Shown: positions 1 through 7,140 of the stretch, in pieces
Layout of the letters: each line of letters opens with the position of its first letter
How positions within the stretch are numbered: position 1 is the first letter of the stretch
Assembly: GCA_903958995.1 (NCBI GenBank)
Contig: CAJBVG010000317.1
Span: forward strand, 1 to 13,275
Direction: 5' to 3'
Length of the DNA: 13,275 bases
DNA from: an uncultured bacterium
GTDB taxonomy: Bacteria > Bacteroidota > Bacteroidia > Sphingobacteriales > Sphingobacteriaceae
Translations under genes and position numbers: made by a program
Notes under the pieces: model-generated
The model's input: the letters and a program-made list of their open reading frames with translations, nothing else
Told to the model about the DNA's origin: nothing
Databases searched by the model: none

Positions 1-1
1 A

Positions 2-136
2 TTCTCTATTCTCTATTTTACAGGTAGTAAAATCTTTAATACTATGCAACGCCAACATGCATTAGATATGGGTTATACTTTGAATGAACATGGAATATAT
101 AATATGGTAGATGGTAAAAAGAGTAAAAACAACTGA
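2..136 (+). pseudogene. C-terminal fragment of a family X DNA polymerase, fused to the start of rpsE
   Basis: The frame is open from the window edge to a TGA at 134-136 and gives 44 residues. The peptide contains YFTGSKIFN (residues 5-13), then MQRQHALDMGYTLNEHGIY (15-33). This matches the C-terminal part of family X polymerases (Pol beta has YFTGSDIFN...HALEKGFTINEY), a group of gap-filling repair polymerases found in eukaryotes, large DNA viruses and some bacteria. Resemblance holds to about DGKK (residues 37-40), after which the sequence is that of rpsE. The frame differs from rpsE and the two overlap by 26 nt. The usual neighbour here would be rplR. The spacing of the motif looks closer to viral or eukaryotic members than to the bacterial PHP-domain PolX, but that is an impression. 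Upstream sequence is not in the window. An assembly chimera or a true rearrangement would both fit. Confidence 0.7.
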
Positions 137-617
137 TATCGAACTTAAAGATCGTTTAGTTAGCATCCAACGTGTTGCTAAAGTTACTAAAGGTGGTCGT
201 ACATTCAGTTTCTCAGCTATCGTAGTGGTAGGTGATGAAAACGGTGTAGTAGGTTACGGTTTAGGTAAAGCAAAAGAGGTAACTGAAGCGATTACTAAAG
301 GTATCGACGATGCTAAGAAGAACTTAATTAAAGTTCCGCTTATCAAAGGAACTGTTCCTCACGAACAATATGGTAAATATTCTGGTGGATACGTATTCTT
401 GAAACCTGCTTCTCATGGTACTGGTGTAATTGCCGGTGGTGCAATGCGTGCAGTATTAGAGAGTGCTGGTGTAACAGACGTTTTGGCTAAATCAAAAGGT
501 TCGTCAAACCCACATAACGTAGTGAAGGCTACTGTAACTGCTCTAGCTTTAATGCGTGATGCAATCACAGTTGCTCAACATAGAGGTGTTTCATTAAATA
601 AAGTATTTAACGGTTAA
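111..617 (+). CDS. rpsE: 30S ribosomal protein S5
   Basis: S5 belongs to the small subunit, near the mRNA entry channel and decoding region, and affects accuracy. The 168-residue product has the N-terminal double-stranded RNA-binding fold (about residues 11-75, with KGGRTFSF and GYGLGKAKEV) and the C-terminal S5 domain (PHEQYGKYSGG, KPASHGTGVIAGG, AKSKGSSNPHNVVKAT). The body is complete and typical of Bacteroidota. The start is doubtful: ATG 111 is preceded directly by an in-frame TAG, there is no ribosome-binding context, and the sequence just upstream encodes a polymerase X fragment. Bacteroidota S5 usually has a few more residues before the KRVKTTD motif, so the native first codons are probably lost at the junction. 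It lies 4 nt from rpmD. Confidence 0.95.
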   Translation: MVKRVKTTDIELKDRLVSIQRVAKVTKGGRTFSFSAIVVVGDENGVVGYGLGKAKEVTEAITKGIDDAKKNLIKVPLIKGTVPHEQYGKYSGGYVFLKPASHGTGVIAGGAMRAVLESAGVTDVLAKSKGSSNPHNVVKATVTALALMRDAITVAQHRGVSLNKVFNG

Positions 618-621
618 GCAT

Positions 622-801
622 ATGTCAAAAATTAAAATTACACAAGTAAGAAGTGTGATCGACCGCAATGTAAAGCAAAAAGCAACAATGTTTGCTTTAG
701 GTCTTCGCAAGATGAACGCAACTGTTGAAGTAGAAGCTACTCCACAAATTTTAGGAATGGTTGCTAAAGTGAATCATCTTATCAAAGTAGAAAATATTTA
801 A
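622..801 (+). CDS. rpmD: 50S ribosomal protein L30
   Basis: This 59-residue protein begins MSKIKITQVRSVID and contains TMFALGLRKMNATVEVEATPQ, the usual L30 pattern: a short beta strand, the RSxI segment, then a helix rich in Leu, Gly and Arg. L30 binds 23S rRNA in the large subunit. The gene starts 4 nt after the rpsE stop and ends 34 nt before rplO, the normal spc-operon position. Its length matches the family (about 58-60 residues). The start is fixed by the conserved N-terminus. Confidence 0.95.
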   Translation: MSKIKITQVRSVIDRNVKQKATMFALGLRKMNATVEVEATPQILGMVAKVNHLIKVENI

Positions 802-835
802 TTGTTTATCCCAATAGGGAATTAATTGAACAACG

Positions 836-1282
836 ATGAAATTAGAGAATTTAAAACCAGCTGAAGGATCAATAAAAAACCGTAAGAGAGTTGGTAGAGG
901 TACAGGTTCAGGTAGAGGTGGAACTTCAACACGTGGACATAAGGGTGCAGGCTCACGTTCAGGATCATCAACTAAAGTTGGATTCGAAGGTGGTCAAATG
1001 CCATTACAAAGAAGAATTCCAAAGTTCGGATTTAAAAATATCAACCGCGTTGAATACGTTGGTGTTAACTTAGATGTTTTACAATCACTTGCTGAGAAAT
1101 TCTCTTTACAAACTATCGATCTAGATATTTTAAAAAGCCATGGTTTGATGTCAAAATCAGATAAGGTTAAAATCCTAGGACGTGGTGAGTTAAAAGCAAA
1201 ATTATCTGTAAACGCTCACGCATTTACAGCAACAGCGAAAGCTGCAATAGAAGCATTAGGTGGAACGACAGTTACATTGTAA
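836..1282 (+). CDS. rplO: 50S ribosomal protein L15
   Basis: L15 is an assembly protein of the large subunit with a long, basic, Gly-rich N-terminal extension that runs through 23S rRNA. That extension is visible as KRVGRGTGSGRGGTSTRGHKG (about residues 17-37) and is followed by the family signature FEGGQMPLQRRIPKFGF (50-66). The globular C-terminal domain includes KVKILGRGEL (110-119). The length of 148 residues is normal. It lies between rpmD and secY, with only 3 nt before the secY start, so it is probably translationally linked to secY as in other spc operons. Confidence 0.96.
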   Translation: MKLENLKPAEGSIKNRKRVGRGTGSGRGGTSTRGHKGAGSRSGSSTKVGFEGGQMPLQRRIPKFGFKNINRVEYVGVNLDVLQSLAEKFSLQTIDLDILKSHGLMSKSDKVKILGRGELKAKLSVNAHAFTATAKAAIEALGGTTVTL

Positions 1283-1285
1283 TTC

Positions 1286-2617
1286 ATGAAGAGATTTATA
1301 TCTACATTAACCAACATCTTCAAAATTGAAGACCTACGTGTAAGGATTCTAAATACCTTACTATTACTCTTAATTTATAGAGTTGGTTCATTTATCGTAT
1401 TGCCTGGTGTTGATCCTGCGTTGATTAACAGTCAGAAAAGCCAAGACGGTATTTTAGGATTGTTGAATATGTTTGCAGGTGGTTCGTTTTCTCGCGCCTC
1501 TGTATTCGCTTTAGGTGTGATGCCTTATATTTCGGCGTCTATCGTAGTTCAATTATTCGGAATCGTTATCCCTTACTTCCAACGTTTACAGAAAGAAGGC
1601 GAAAGCGGTCGTAAAAAAGTGAACCAAATTACTCGTTACTTAACCATCATTATTACTGCTGGTCAAGCAATAGGTTATATTAAAACACAAGTGCCTCAAG
1701 AAGCTATTATGATTAGCCAGGGATTATTTACAATCTCTTCTATATTCGTATTAACTACAGGTACCATGTTTGTAATGTGGTTAGGTGAACGCATCACGGA
1801 TAAAGGTTTAGGAAATGGTACATCATTAATTATCATGGTGGGTATCATTGCTCAATTGCCTTTAGCATTTGTTGCAGAAGCAGGATCTCGTTTAAGTGTT
1901 AACGGTGGTGGTCTTATTCCATTCATCATTGAACTTGGAGCCCTTGCATTCGTAGTAATCTTTACCATCTTATTAGTACAAGGAACTCGTAAGATTCCTG
2001 TACAATATGCAAAACGAATTGTAGGAAACAAACAATACGGTGGTGTACGTCAGTATATCCCATTAAAAGTAAACTCAGCAGGTGTTATGCCTATCATCTT
2101 TGCGCAAGCAATTATGTTCATCCCTGGTACTTTGGCGTCATTTATGCCAGAATCTGGATTTGCTCAAACAGTAGGGTCGAATTTAGGTAACCCGAATTCA
2201 GTATCTTATAATATGTTGTTTGCATTCATGATTATCGCATTTACGTATTTCTACACAGCAATTACGGTTAATCCTAACCAAATGGCTGATGATATGAAAC
2301 GTAATGGCGGATTTATCCCGGGCATAAAGCCAGGTAAGAAAACATCTGATTTTATTGATTCTGTTATTTCAAGAATTACATTACCAGGTTCAGTATTCTT
2401 AGCTATCGTTGCGATACTTCCTTCAATTGCAGTTATCATGGGAATCAATACACAATTTGCTCACTTCTACGGTGGTACTTCGTTACTAATCATGGTTGGA
2501 GTTGTGTTAGATACCTTACAACAAATTGAAAGTCATTTACTAATGCGTCATTATGATGGTTTGATGAAAACCGGACGTATAAAAGGCCGTACTCCAGCGG
2601 GAGCTGCAGCCATGTAA
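1286..2617 (+). CDS. secY: Preprotein translocase subunit SecY
   Basis: SecY is the channel-forming subunit of the inner-membrane Sec translocon, through which the signal-peptide proteins of this window would be exported. The 443-residue product has the expected ten hydrophobic segments. Landmarks are the first membrane helix after RVRILNTL (about 19-40), the GVMPYISASIVVQL segment (77-90), the cytoplasmic KEGESGRKKVNQITRY loop (103-118), GERITDKGLGNGTSLII (167-183), the RKIPVQYAKR loop (235-244) that contacts SecA and ribosomes, and IPLKVNSAGVMPIIFA (258-273). The C-terminus has the usual basic tail. The start is 3 nt after rplO, and map follows at once. Confidence 0.97.
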   Translation: MKRFISTLTNIFKIEDLRVRILNTLLLLLIYRVGSFIVLPGVDPALINSQKSQDGILGLLNMFAGGSFSRASVFALGVMPYISASIVVQLFGIVIPYFQRLQKEGESGRKKVNQITRYLTIIITAGQAIGYIKTQVPQEAIMISQGLFTISSIFVLTTGTMFVMWLGERITDKGLGNGTSLIIMVGIIAQLPLAFVAEAGSRLSVNGGGLIPFIIELGALAFVVIFTILLVQGTRKIPVQYAKRIVGNKQYGGVRQYIPLKVNSAGVMPIIFAQAIMFIPGTLASFMPESGFAQTVGSNLGNPNSVSYNMLFAFMIIAFTYFYTAITVNPNQMADDMKRNGGFIPGIKPGKKTSDFIDSVISRITLPGSVFLAIVAILPSIAVIMGINTQFAHFYGGTSLLIMVGVVLDTLQQIESHLLMRHYDGLMKTGRIKGRTPAGAAAM

Positions 2618-2632
2618 TAAGAGTTGTTCGAG

Positions 2633-3415
2633 ATGATTCAATATAAATCAAACGAACAGATCGAACTAATTAGAGAGAGTTCTTTACTTGTTGGAAAAAC
2701 ATTAGCTGAAGTAGCTAAGATGATTAAACCCGGAATAAATCCAATTGATTTGGATAGAAGGGCGGAGGAGTTTATCCTCGATCATCAAGCAATACCTGCT
2801 TTTAAAGGTTACGGTTCATTCCCAAATTCATTGTGTTTATCAGTGAATGATGTAGTGGTTCACGGTATACCTACAAAAGATGTGTTGAAAGATGGAGATA
2901 TTATTTCCGTTGACTGCGGTGTGTTGAAGAATGGTTATTATGGCGATTCAGCATACACATTTGAAGTTGGCGAAGTAGCACCAGAAATCTCTCAACTACT
3001 AAGGGTAACTAAAGAAAGTTTATACAAAGCGATTGAAAAAGCTGTAGTAGGAAACAGATTGGGAGATGTATCTTTTGCCGTACAAGAACACGCTGAGAAG
3101 CATGGTTACGGAGTGGTAAAAGAATTAGTAGGCCACGGAATTGGTCAACATTTACATGAAAAACCAGAAGTTCCGAACTACGGAAAACGTGGAACCGGTT
3201 TGAAGCTGATGGAAGGATTAGTGATTGCGATTGAACCGATGATCAACTTAGGGAAAGCTGCCATTTGGCAATTGAACGACGGTTGGACAATCAAAACGAA
3301 AGACGGATTAGCGTCGGCACATTTTGAGCACACTATCGCAATAAGAAAAGGGAAAGCAGATATTTTATCGTCTTTCGATTTTGTAGAAGAAGTATTAACT
3401 AAAATAAATAATTAA
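2633..3415 (+). CDS. map: Type I methionine aminopeptidase
   Basis: This cytosolic metalloenzyme removes the initiator methionine from nascent proteins. Counting from the chosen start (260 residues), the expected ligand and catalytic residues are present: His78 (VVVHGIP), Asp94 (ISVDCG), Asp105 (YYGDSAY), His168 (VGHGIGQHLHE), Glu201 (AIEPM) and Glu232 (HFEHT). I chose ATG 2633 because family members begin with MIQYK-like sequence; an in-frame TTG at 2624 would add three residues. The stop overlaps the infA start by one base (TAATG), implying coupled translation. The position between secY and infA is common in Bacteroidota. Confidence 0.96.
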   Translation: MIQYKSNEQIELIRESSLLVGKTLAEVAKMIKPGINPIDLDRRAEEFILDHQAIPAFKGYGSFPNSLCLSVNDVVVHGIPTKDVLKDGDIISVDCGVLKNGYYGDSAYTFEVGEVAPEISQLLRVTKESLYKAIEKAVVGNRLGDVSFAVQEHAEKHGYGVVKELVGHGIGQHLHEKPEVPNYGKRGTGLKLMEGLVIAIEPMINLGKAAIWQLNDGWTIKTKDGLASAHFEHTIAIRKGKADILSSFDFVEEVLTKINN

Positions 3416-3633
3416 TGGCCAAACAAGCTTCAATAGAGCAAGATGGTACGATCAAGGAAGCGTTGTCGAATGCAATGTTTCTGGTTGAGCTGGAAAATGG
3501 ACACGAAATCGTGGCACATATTTCAGGAAAAATGAGAATGAATTATATAAAGATTCTCCCAGGGGATAAGGTGAAATTAGAAATGTCGCCTTACGACTTA
3601 ACAAAAGGAAGAATTACGTATAGGTATAAATAA
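3415..3633 (+). CDS. infA: Translation initiation factor IF-1
   Basis: IF-1 is a single OB-fold protein that binds the A site of the 30S subunit during initiation. The 72-residue product matches the family end to end: MAKQASIEQDGTIKEAL, then MFLVELENGHEIVAHISGKMRMNYIKILPGDKV and the closing YDLTKGRITYRYK. Its length is exactly typical. Its ATG overlaps the map stop codon by one base, so translation is probably coupled, and rpmJ follows 15 nt downstream as in most bacteria. Confidence 0.97.
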   Translation: MAKQASIEQDGTIKEALSNAMFLVELENGHEIVAHISGKMRMNYIKILPGDKVKLEMSPYDLTKGRITYRYK

Positions 3634-3648
3634 TAAAAATATAAAGAA

Positions 3649-3765
3649 ATGAAAGTTAAAGCATCCATTAAAAAGAGAAGCGCCGACTGTAAAATTATCA
3701 GTCGTAAAGGAAAACTTTACGTAATCAATAAGAAAAACCCTAAGTACAAACAACGTCAAGGGTAA
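3649..3765 (+). CDS. rpmJ: 50S ribosomal protein L36, zinc-free form
   Basis: This is a 38-residue gene, short enough to be missed by a length cutoff. It starts MKVKASIKKRSADCK and ends NKKNPKYKQRQG, the hallmark ends of L36. Three of the four zinc ligands of the classic form are absent: E. coli Cys11, Cys27 and His33 are Ser11, Asn27 and Tyr33 here, and only Cys14 remains. It is therefore a C-minus type that should not bind zinc. This form is common in Bacteroidota. It stands between infA and rpsM, its usual place, at the junction of the spc-type and alpha-type gene groups. Confidence 0.95.
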   Translation: MKVKASIKKRSADCKIISRKGKLYVINKKNPKYKQRQG

Positions 3766-3812
3766 TATTGATTTTAAATTAGAAATATAATCTTAAGAAA
3801 TAATATTAAGAA

Positions 3813-4190
3813 ATGGCAAGGATCGCAGGTATTGATTTACCAAAAAACAAAAGAGGAGAAATCGGCTTAACCTATATATTTGGTGTTGGTCGTAAAACCG
3901 CTCAAAACATCTTAAATCAAGCTGGTATCAGTTATGATGTGAAAGTTCAAGAATGGACGGATGATCAATTAACAGCTATTCGTAACATCATCAATGATAG
4001 TATCAAAGTTGAAGGTGCATTACGTTCAGAAGTTCAATTGAATATCAAACGTTTAATGGACATCGGTTGTTATCGTGGATTGCGTCACCGTAAAGGTCTT
4101 CCAGTTCGTGGTCAACGTACTAAGAACAATTCTCGTACTCGTAAAGGTAAACGTAAGACAGTTGCTGGAAAGAAAAAAGCAACTAAGTAA
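3813..4190 (+). CDS. rpsM: 30S ribosomal protein S13
   Basis: S13 sits in the head of the 30S subunit and contacts the P-site tRNA and the 50S bridge. The product has 125 residues. The N-terminus is MARIAGIDLPKNKR. A helix-hairpin-helix segment IFGVGRKTAQNIL (about 22-34) follows, then the highly conserved CYRGLRHRKGLPVRGQRTKNN segment (86-106) and a Lys/Arg-rich tail. Length and motifs are typical. It opens the alpha-operon part (rpsM-rpsK-rpsD-rpoA-rplQ) and is 12 nt from rpsK. The 47-nt spacer upstream is nearly all A and T. Confidence 0.97.
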   Translation: MARIAGIDLPKNKRGEIGLTYIFGVGRKTAQNILNQAGISYDVKVQEWTDDQLTAIRNIINDSIKVEGALRSEVQLNIKRLMDIGCYRGLRHRKGLPVRGQRTKNNSRTRKGKRKTVAGKKKATK

Positions 4191-4202
4191 TCAGAATTAA
4201 AC

Positions 4203-4595
4203 ATGGCAAAGTCAAATAAAAAAGTTGCAAAGAAAAGAGTAGTAGTTGTTGAGCCTGTTGGTCAAGCTCACATTAACGCTACTTTCAACAACATCATCAT
4301 TTCGATGACGAATACTCAAGGTCAAGTAATATCATGGGCGTCTGCAGGTAAAATGGGTTTCAAGGGTTCTAAAAAGAACACTCCATATGCTGCACAATTA
4401 GCTGCTCAAGATTGTGGTAAAGTTGCTCACGACTTAGGTTTACGTAAAGTAGAAGTTTTCGTTAAAGGCCCAGGTGCTGGTAGAGAGTCAGCAATTCGTA
4501 CGATTCAAAACGTAGGAATTGAAGTGTCTTTAATTAAAGACATCACTCCACTTCCTCACAATGGTTGCCGTCCACCGAAAAAGAGAAGAGTATAA
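4203..4595 (+). CDS. rpsK: 30S ribosomal protein S11
   Basis: S11 lies on the platform of the 30S subunit near the mRNA exit (Shine-Dalgarno) site. The 130-residue product carries ATFNNIIISMTNTQG (about 26-40), SWASAGKMGFKGSKKNTPYAAQ (44-65) and the C-terminal signature DITPLPHNGCRPPKKRRV. In Bacteroidota the platform proteins bS21, bS18 and bS6 are known to sequester the anti-Shine-Dalgarno sequence, consistent with the lack of Shine-Dalgarno sites in this operon. S11 itself shows nothing odd. It is followed by a 156-nt spacer with a large inverted repeat. Confidence 0.97.
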   Translation: MAKSNKKVAKKRVVVVEPVGQAHINATFNNIIISMTNTQGQVISWASAGKMGFKGSKKNTPYAAQLAAQDCGKVAHDLGLRKVEVFVKGPGAGRESAIRTIQNVGIEVSLIKDITPLPHNGCRPPKKRRV

Positions 4596-4599
4596 TTAT

Positions 4600-4690
4600 A
4601 ATATGTTAATGGGATAATGTGTTAATATGTTAATGCATACATAACACAAATCAACATTAACAGATTAACATATTATCATATTAACATATT
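4600..4690. repeat. Imperfect inverted repeat of 36-nt arms made of 8-nt words, rpsK-rpsD spacer
   Basis: The arms at 4600-4635 and 4655-4690 are reverse complements at about 31 of 36 positions, with a 19-nt loop between them. Each arm is a run of degenerate 8-nt words (AATATGTT, AATGGGAT, AATGTGTT, AATATGTT on the left; CATTAACA, GATTAACA, TATTATCA, TATTAACA on the right). Transcribed, it would form a long AU-rich hairpin between rpsK and rpsD. No U-run follows that would make it a clear terminator, and rpsD is presumably still read from upstream. It could be a processing site, an attenuator, or simply a repeat expansion. Confidence 0.8.
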
Positions 4691-4751
4691 AAACTAGGTG
4701 AAGTTATACTACCCAAAAGGTAGCTAAGATTAACCACTAAACAAATAAAAA

Positions 4752-5360
4752 ATGGCAAGATATACAGGCCCAAAATCAAAAATTGCACGTAAGTTCCGTG
4801 AGGCTATTTATGGTCCGGACAAAGCGTTAGAAAGAAAAAATTATCCTCCTGGCCAACATGGTCAATCGAAAAAACGTAGCAAGCAATCAGAATATGCTGT
4901 GCAGTTAATGGAGAAGCAAAAAGCTAAATACATCTACGGTGTGTTAGAAAAACAATTTGCTAACTTATTCGATAGAGCTCACCGTAAACACGGTATTACA
5001 GGTGAAAACTTATTGAAGTACTTAGAAGGTCGCTTAGATAATACAGTTTACCGTTTAGGTATTGCTGGTTCTCGTAGAGCAGCTCGTCAAATTGTATCTC
5101 ACAAACACGTAACAGTAAATGGTGATGTAGTAAACATTCCTTCATACGCTTTAAAAGCAGGTGATGTGATTGCAGTTCGCGAAAAATCTAAATCTTTAGA
5201 AGCGATTACTGAAGCAGTTGCTACAACGAAAGTTGATAAATACAATTGGTTAGAGTTTGATCGTTCAGCAATGGTTGGTAGATTTTTAAATCACCCAGAG
5301 CGTTCTGAGATTCCAGAAAACATCAAAGAACAACTAATCGTCGAATTGTACTCGAAATAA
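4752..5360 (+). CDS. rpsD: 30S ribosomal protein S4
   Basis: S4 is a primary 16S rRNA binder that nucleates 30S assembly. In E. coli it also represses the alpha operon; whether that holds here cannot be seen. The 202-residue product begins MARYTGPKSKIARKF, has the PPGQHGQSKKRSKQSEYA segment (about 32-49), and an S4 RNA-binding domain starting at about 92 (RLDNTVYRLGIAGSRRAARQ, then HKHVTVNGDVVNIPSY). No zinc-binding cysteines are present near the N-terminus, so it is the C-minus form. The ATG follows an A-rich tract. Flanking spacers of 156 and 80 nt are longer than elsewhere in the operon. Confidence 0.97.
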   Translation: MARYTGPKSKIARKFREAIYGPDKALERKNYPPGQHGQSKKRSKQSEYAVQLMEKQKAKYIYGVLEKQFANLFDRAHRKHGITGENLLKYLEGRLDNTVYRLGIAGSRRAARQIVSHKHVTVNGDVVNIPSYALKAGDVIAVREKSKSLEAITEAVATTKVDKYNWLEFDRSAMVGRFLNHPERSEIPENIKEQLIVELYSK

Positions 5361-5372
5361 TAATACTATTTG

Positions 5373-5404
5373 ATTTGTCGCTAGGAAAAAACTTAGCGAC
5401 AAAT
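5373..5404 (+). other. Stable hairpin in the rpsD-rpoA spacer
   Basis: A 13-bp stem pairs 5373-5385 (ATTTGTCGCTAGG) with 5392-5404 (CTTAGCGACAAAT), with one G-U pair and a 6-nt A loop. It lies 12 nt after the rpsD stop. The following bases (TCAATTTTAA) contain only a short T run, so it is at best a weak terminator. It might attenuate transcription or mark an RNA-processing or mRNA 3'-end site between rpsD and rpoA. Confidence 0.6.
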
Positions 5405-5440
5405 TCAATTTTAATATATATCATTTAAAAATAATTAAGA

Positions 5441-6433
5441 ATGGCAATATTAGCATTTCAAAAACCTGATAGGGTTATCATGCAGAAATCTACTGATTTC
5501 GACGGTTCTTTCGAGTTTCGTCCATTAGAACCTGGTTTCGGTATTACTATCGGTAATGCATTAAGAAGAATCTTGCTTTCATCTTTAGAAGGTTTTGCAA
5601 TCACTTCAGTGAAAATCTCAGGTGTATCGCACGAATTCTCTACGATCAAAGGTGTTGTAGAAGATGTAACAGATATGATCTTAAACTTAAAACAAGTACG
5701 TTTTAAGAAAACTGGCGAAAGCGGCGATTCTGAAAAAATATTCGCAGTAATCAAAGGGCAAGATGCATTCTGCGCTGGCGACTTAACTAAATTCTCAAAT
5801 AACTTCACAGTGTTAAACCCTGATTTAGTTATTTGTAATATGAACTCAAGCATCACGCTTGAAATGGAATTAACAGTTGGTAAAGGTCGCGGTTACGTTG
5901 CAGCTGAAGAAAATAAATCTGAAAATGCAGCAGTAGGAGTAATTGCAATCGATTCTATTTTTACGCCTATTAAAAACGTAAAATACAGCATCGAAAACTA
6001 TCGTGTAGAACAAAAAACAGATTACGAAAAATTAATCTTAGATATTACTACTGATGGTTCTATTCACCCTGAAGAAGCATTAAAAGAAGCAGCTAAAATT
6101 TTAATTCAACATTTCATGTTGTTCTCTGACGAGCGTATCATGTTAGAAACGCAAGCTAAAGAGCAAACGAATGAAGTTGATGAAGAAATTTTACACATGC
6201 GTAAAATCTTAAAAACTGAATTGGTAGATATGGATCTTTCTGTTCGTGCATTAAATTGCTTGAAAGCTGCAGATATTCGTACTCTTGCTGACTTAGTAAC
6301 TTATGATGTTGCTGATATGTTAAAATTCAGAAACTTCGGTAAGAAATCATTAACTGAAATTCAAGAGTTAGTGAAATCAAAAGGATTATCATTCGGAATG
6401 AACTTGAGTAAATTCAAGTTAGACGAAGAATAA
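5441..6433 (+). CDS. rpoA: DNA-directed RNA polymerase subunit alpha
   Basis: The alpha subunit dimerises to scaffold RNA polymerase assembly and its C-terminal domain binds UP elements and activators. The 330-residue product shows the N-terminal domain with FEFRPLEPGFGITIGNALRRILLSSLEG (about 24-51) and VTDMILNLK (76-84). A linker rich in Glu follows. The C-terminal domain contains LSVRALNCLKAADIRTLADL, in which Arg269 corresponds to the DNA-contacting Arg265 of E. coli, and NFGKKSLTEIQELVKSKGLSFGM. Length is normal. It lies between rpsD and rplQ. Confidence 0.97.
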   Translation: MAILAFQKPDRVIMQKSTDFDGSFEFRPLEPGFGITIGNALRRILLSSLEGFAITSVKISGVSHEFSTIKGVVEDVTDMILNLKQVRFKKTGESGDSEKIFAVIKGQDAFCAGDLTKFSNNFTVLNPDLVICNMNSSITLEMELTVGKGRGYVAAEENKSENAAVGVIAIDSIFTPIKNVKYSIENYRVEQKTDYEKLILDITTDGSIHPEEALKEAAKILIQHFMLFSDERIMLETQAKEQTNEVDEEILHMRKILKTELVDMDLSVRALNCLKAADIRTLADLVTYDVADMLKFRNFGKKSLTEIQELVKSKGLSFGMNLSKFKLDEE

Positions 6434-6442
6434 TATAAACGG

Positions 6443-6516
6443 CCTCGCATTTTAATTGACGGCGAGGGTAATTAACAAATTGTTAAATGCGCATATTCCT
6501 TAAACCGGTATGCACA
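6443..6516 (+). other. Structured rpoA-rplQ spacer with three short inverted repeats
   Basis: Three inverted repeats lie in a row in this 96-nt spacer: CCTCGC 6443-6448 with GCGAGG 6462-6467; TTAACAA 6472-6478 with TTGTTAA 6480-6486; and TGCGCATA 6488-6495 with TATGCACA 6509-6516 (7 of 8). None is followed by a T run, so none looks like a terminator. They could form an RNA leader that tunes rplQ expression, but each stem is short and chance is possible. Confidence 0.35.
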
Positions 6517-6529
6517 GTAAAAGAAAAAA

Positions 6530-7042
6530 ATGAGACACGGTAAAAAATTTAACCACTTAGGAAGAACAGCTCCACATCGCGCAGCAATGTTAGCGAACAT
6601 GGCTTGTTCATTATTCCTTCACAAAAGAATTACTACAACATTAGCGAAAGCAAAAGCTTTACGTAAATATGTTGAGCCAATGATTACTAAATCTAAAGTA
6701 GATACTACAACTAACCGTCGTACTGTATTTGCTGACTTACAAAACAAAGAAGTAATTACTTTATTGTTCAGAGATATTTCTCAAAAAGTTGCAGACCGTC
6801 CAGGAGGTTACACTCGTATTATCAAAACTGGTAATCGTATGGGTGATAACGCTGAAATGTGTTTCATTGAATTAGTAGATTATAACGAATTAATGTTGAA
6901 CGAGAAGTCTGGTAAAAAAGCTGCTAAAGCAACTACTAGAAGAGGAAAAACAACTAAGAAAAAAGAAGAAGCTCCAGTAGCAGAATCTCCAGTAACTGAA
7001 GCTCCAGCAGCTCCAGAAGAAGAGGCTCCAGCAGCAGAGTAA
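6530..7042 (+). CDS. rplQ: 50S ribosomal protein L17 with acidic C-terminal extension
   Basis: L17 lies near the peptide exit tunnel of the large subunit. The core (about residues 1-120) starts MRHGKKFNHLGRTAPHR, continues ANMACSLFLHKRITTTLAKAKALRKYVEPMI and ends with GNRMGDNAEMCFIELVDYN. At 170 residues it exceeds the 127 of E. coli by a low-complexity tail: a Lys/Arg-rich stretch (about 128-146) followed by an Ala/Pro/Glu repeat to the end. Such tails are familiar in Bacteroidota L17. It is the last gene of the operon; a terminator lies 62 nt downstream. Confidence 0.97.
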   Translation: MRHGKKFNHLGRTAPHRAAMLANMACSLFLHKRITTTLAKAKALRKYVEPMITKSKVDTTTNRRTVFADLQNKEVITLLFRDISQKVADRPGGYTRIIKTGNRMGDNAEMCFIELVDYNELMLNEKSGKKAAKATTRRGKTTKKKEEAPVAESPVTEAPAAPEEEAPAAE

Positions 7043-7048
7043 TTCGTA

Positions 7049-7088
7049 GCAGATGTGCAAATGCGTAAATGCGTAAATGTGCAGATGT
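7049..7088. repeat. Five tandem 8-nt words after rplQ
   Basis: The segment reads as five successive octamers with no gaps: GCAGATGT, GCAAATGC, GTAAATGC, GTAAATGT, GCAGATGT. The first and last are identical. It lies between the rplQ stop and its terminator, and no reading frame explains the period. It belongs to the class of 7-8-nt word arrays seen in other spacers of this window. Confidence 0.7.
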
Positions 7089-7103
7089 AAAAGTATAAGA
7101 ATT

Positions 7104-7133
7104 AGCCTTGAGGAAACTCAGGGCTTTTTTTTT
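7104..7133 (+). terminator. Intrinsic terminator of the ribosomal protein operon
   Basis: AGCCTTGAG (7104-7112) pairs with CTCAGGGCT (7117-7125) through nine pairs including one G-U, closed by a GAAA tetraloop and followed by nine T residues (7125-7133). This is a textbook rho-independent terminator. The outer eight bases of both arms recur in the dnaK terminator at 10478-10513. Confidence 0.92.
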
Positions 7134-7140
7134 AGTTAAC

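Noticed and set aside
2251..2448. 65-codon minus-strand frame inside secY
   Set aside because: It is antisense to SecY membrane helices, and its hydrophobic residues follow from the complement.
5458..5856. 132-codon open frame on the minus strand inside rpoA
   Set aside because: It lies wholly antisense to the conserved alpha N-terminal domain and has no protein family features.
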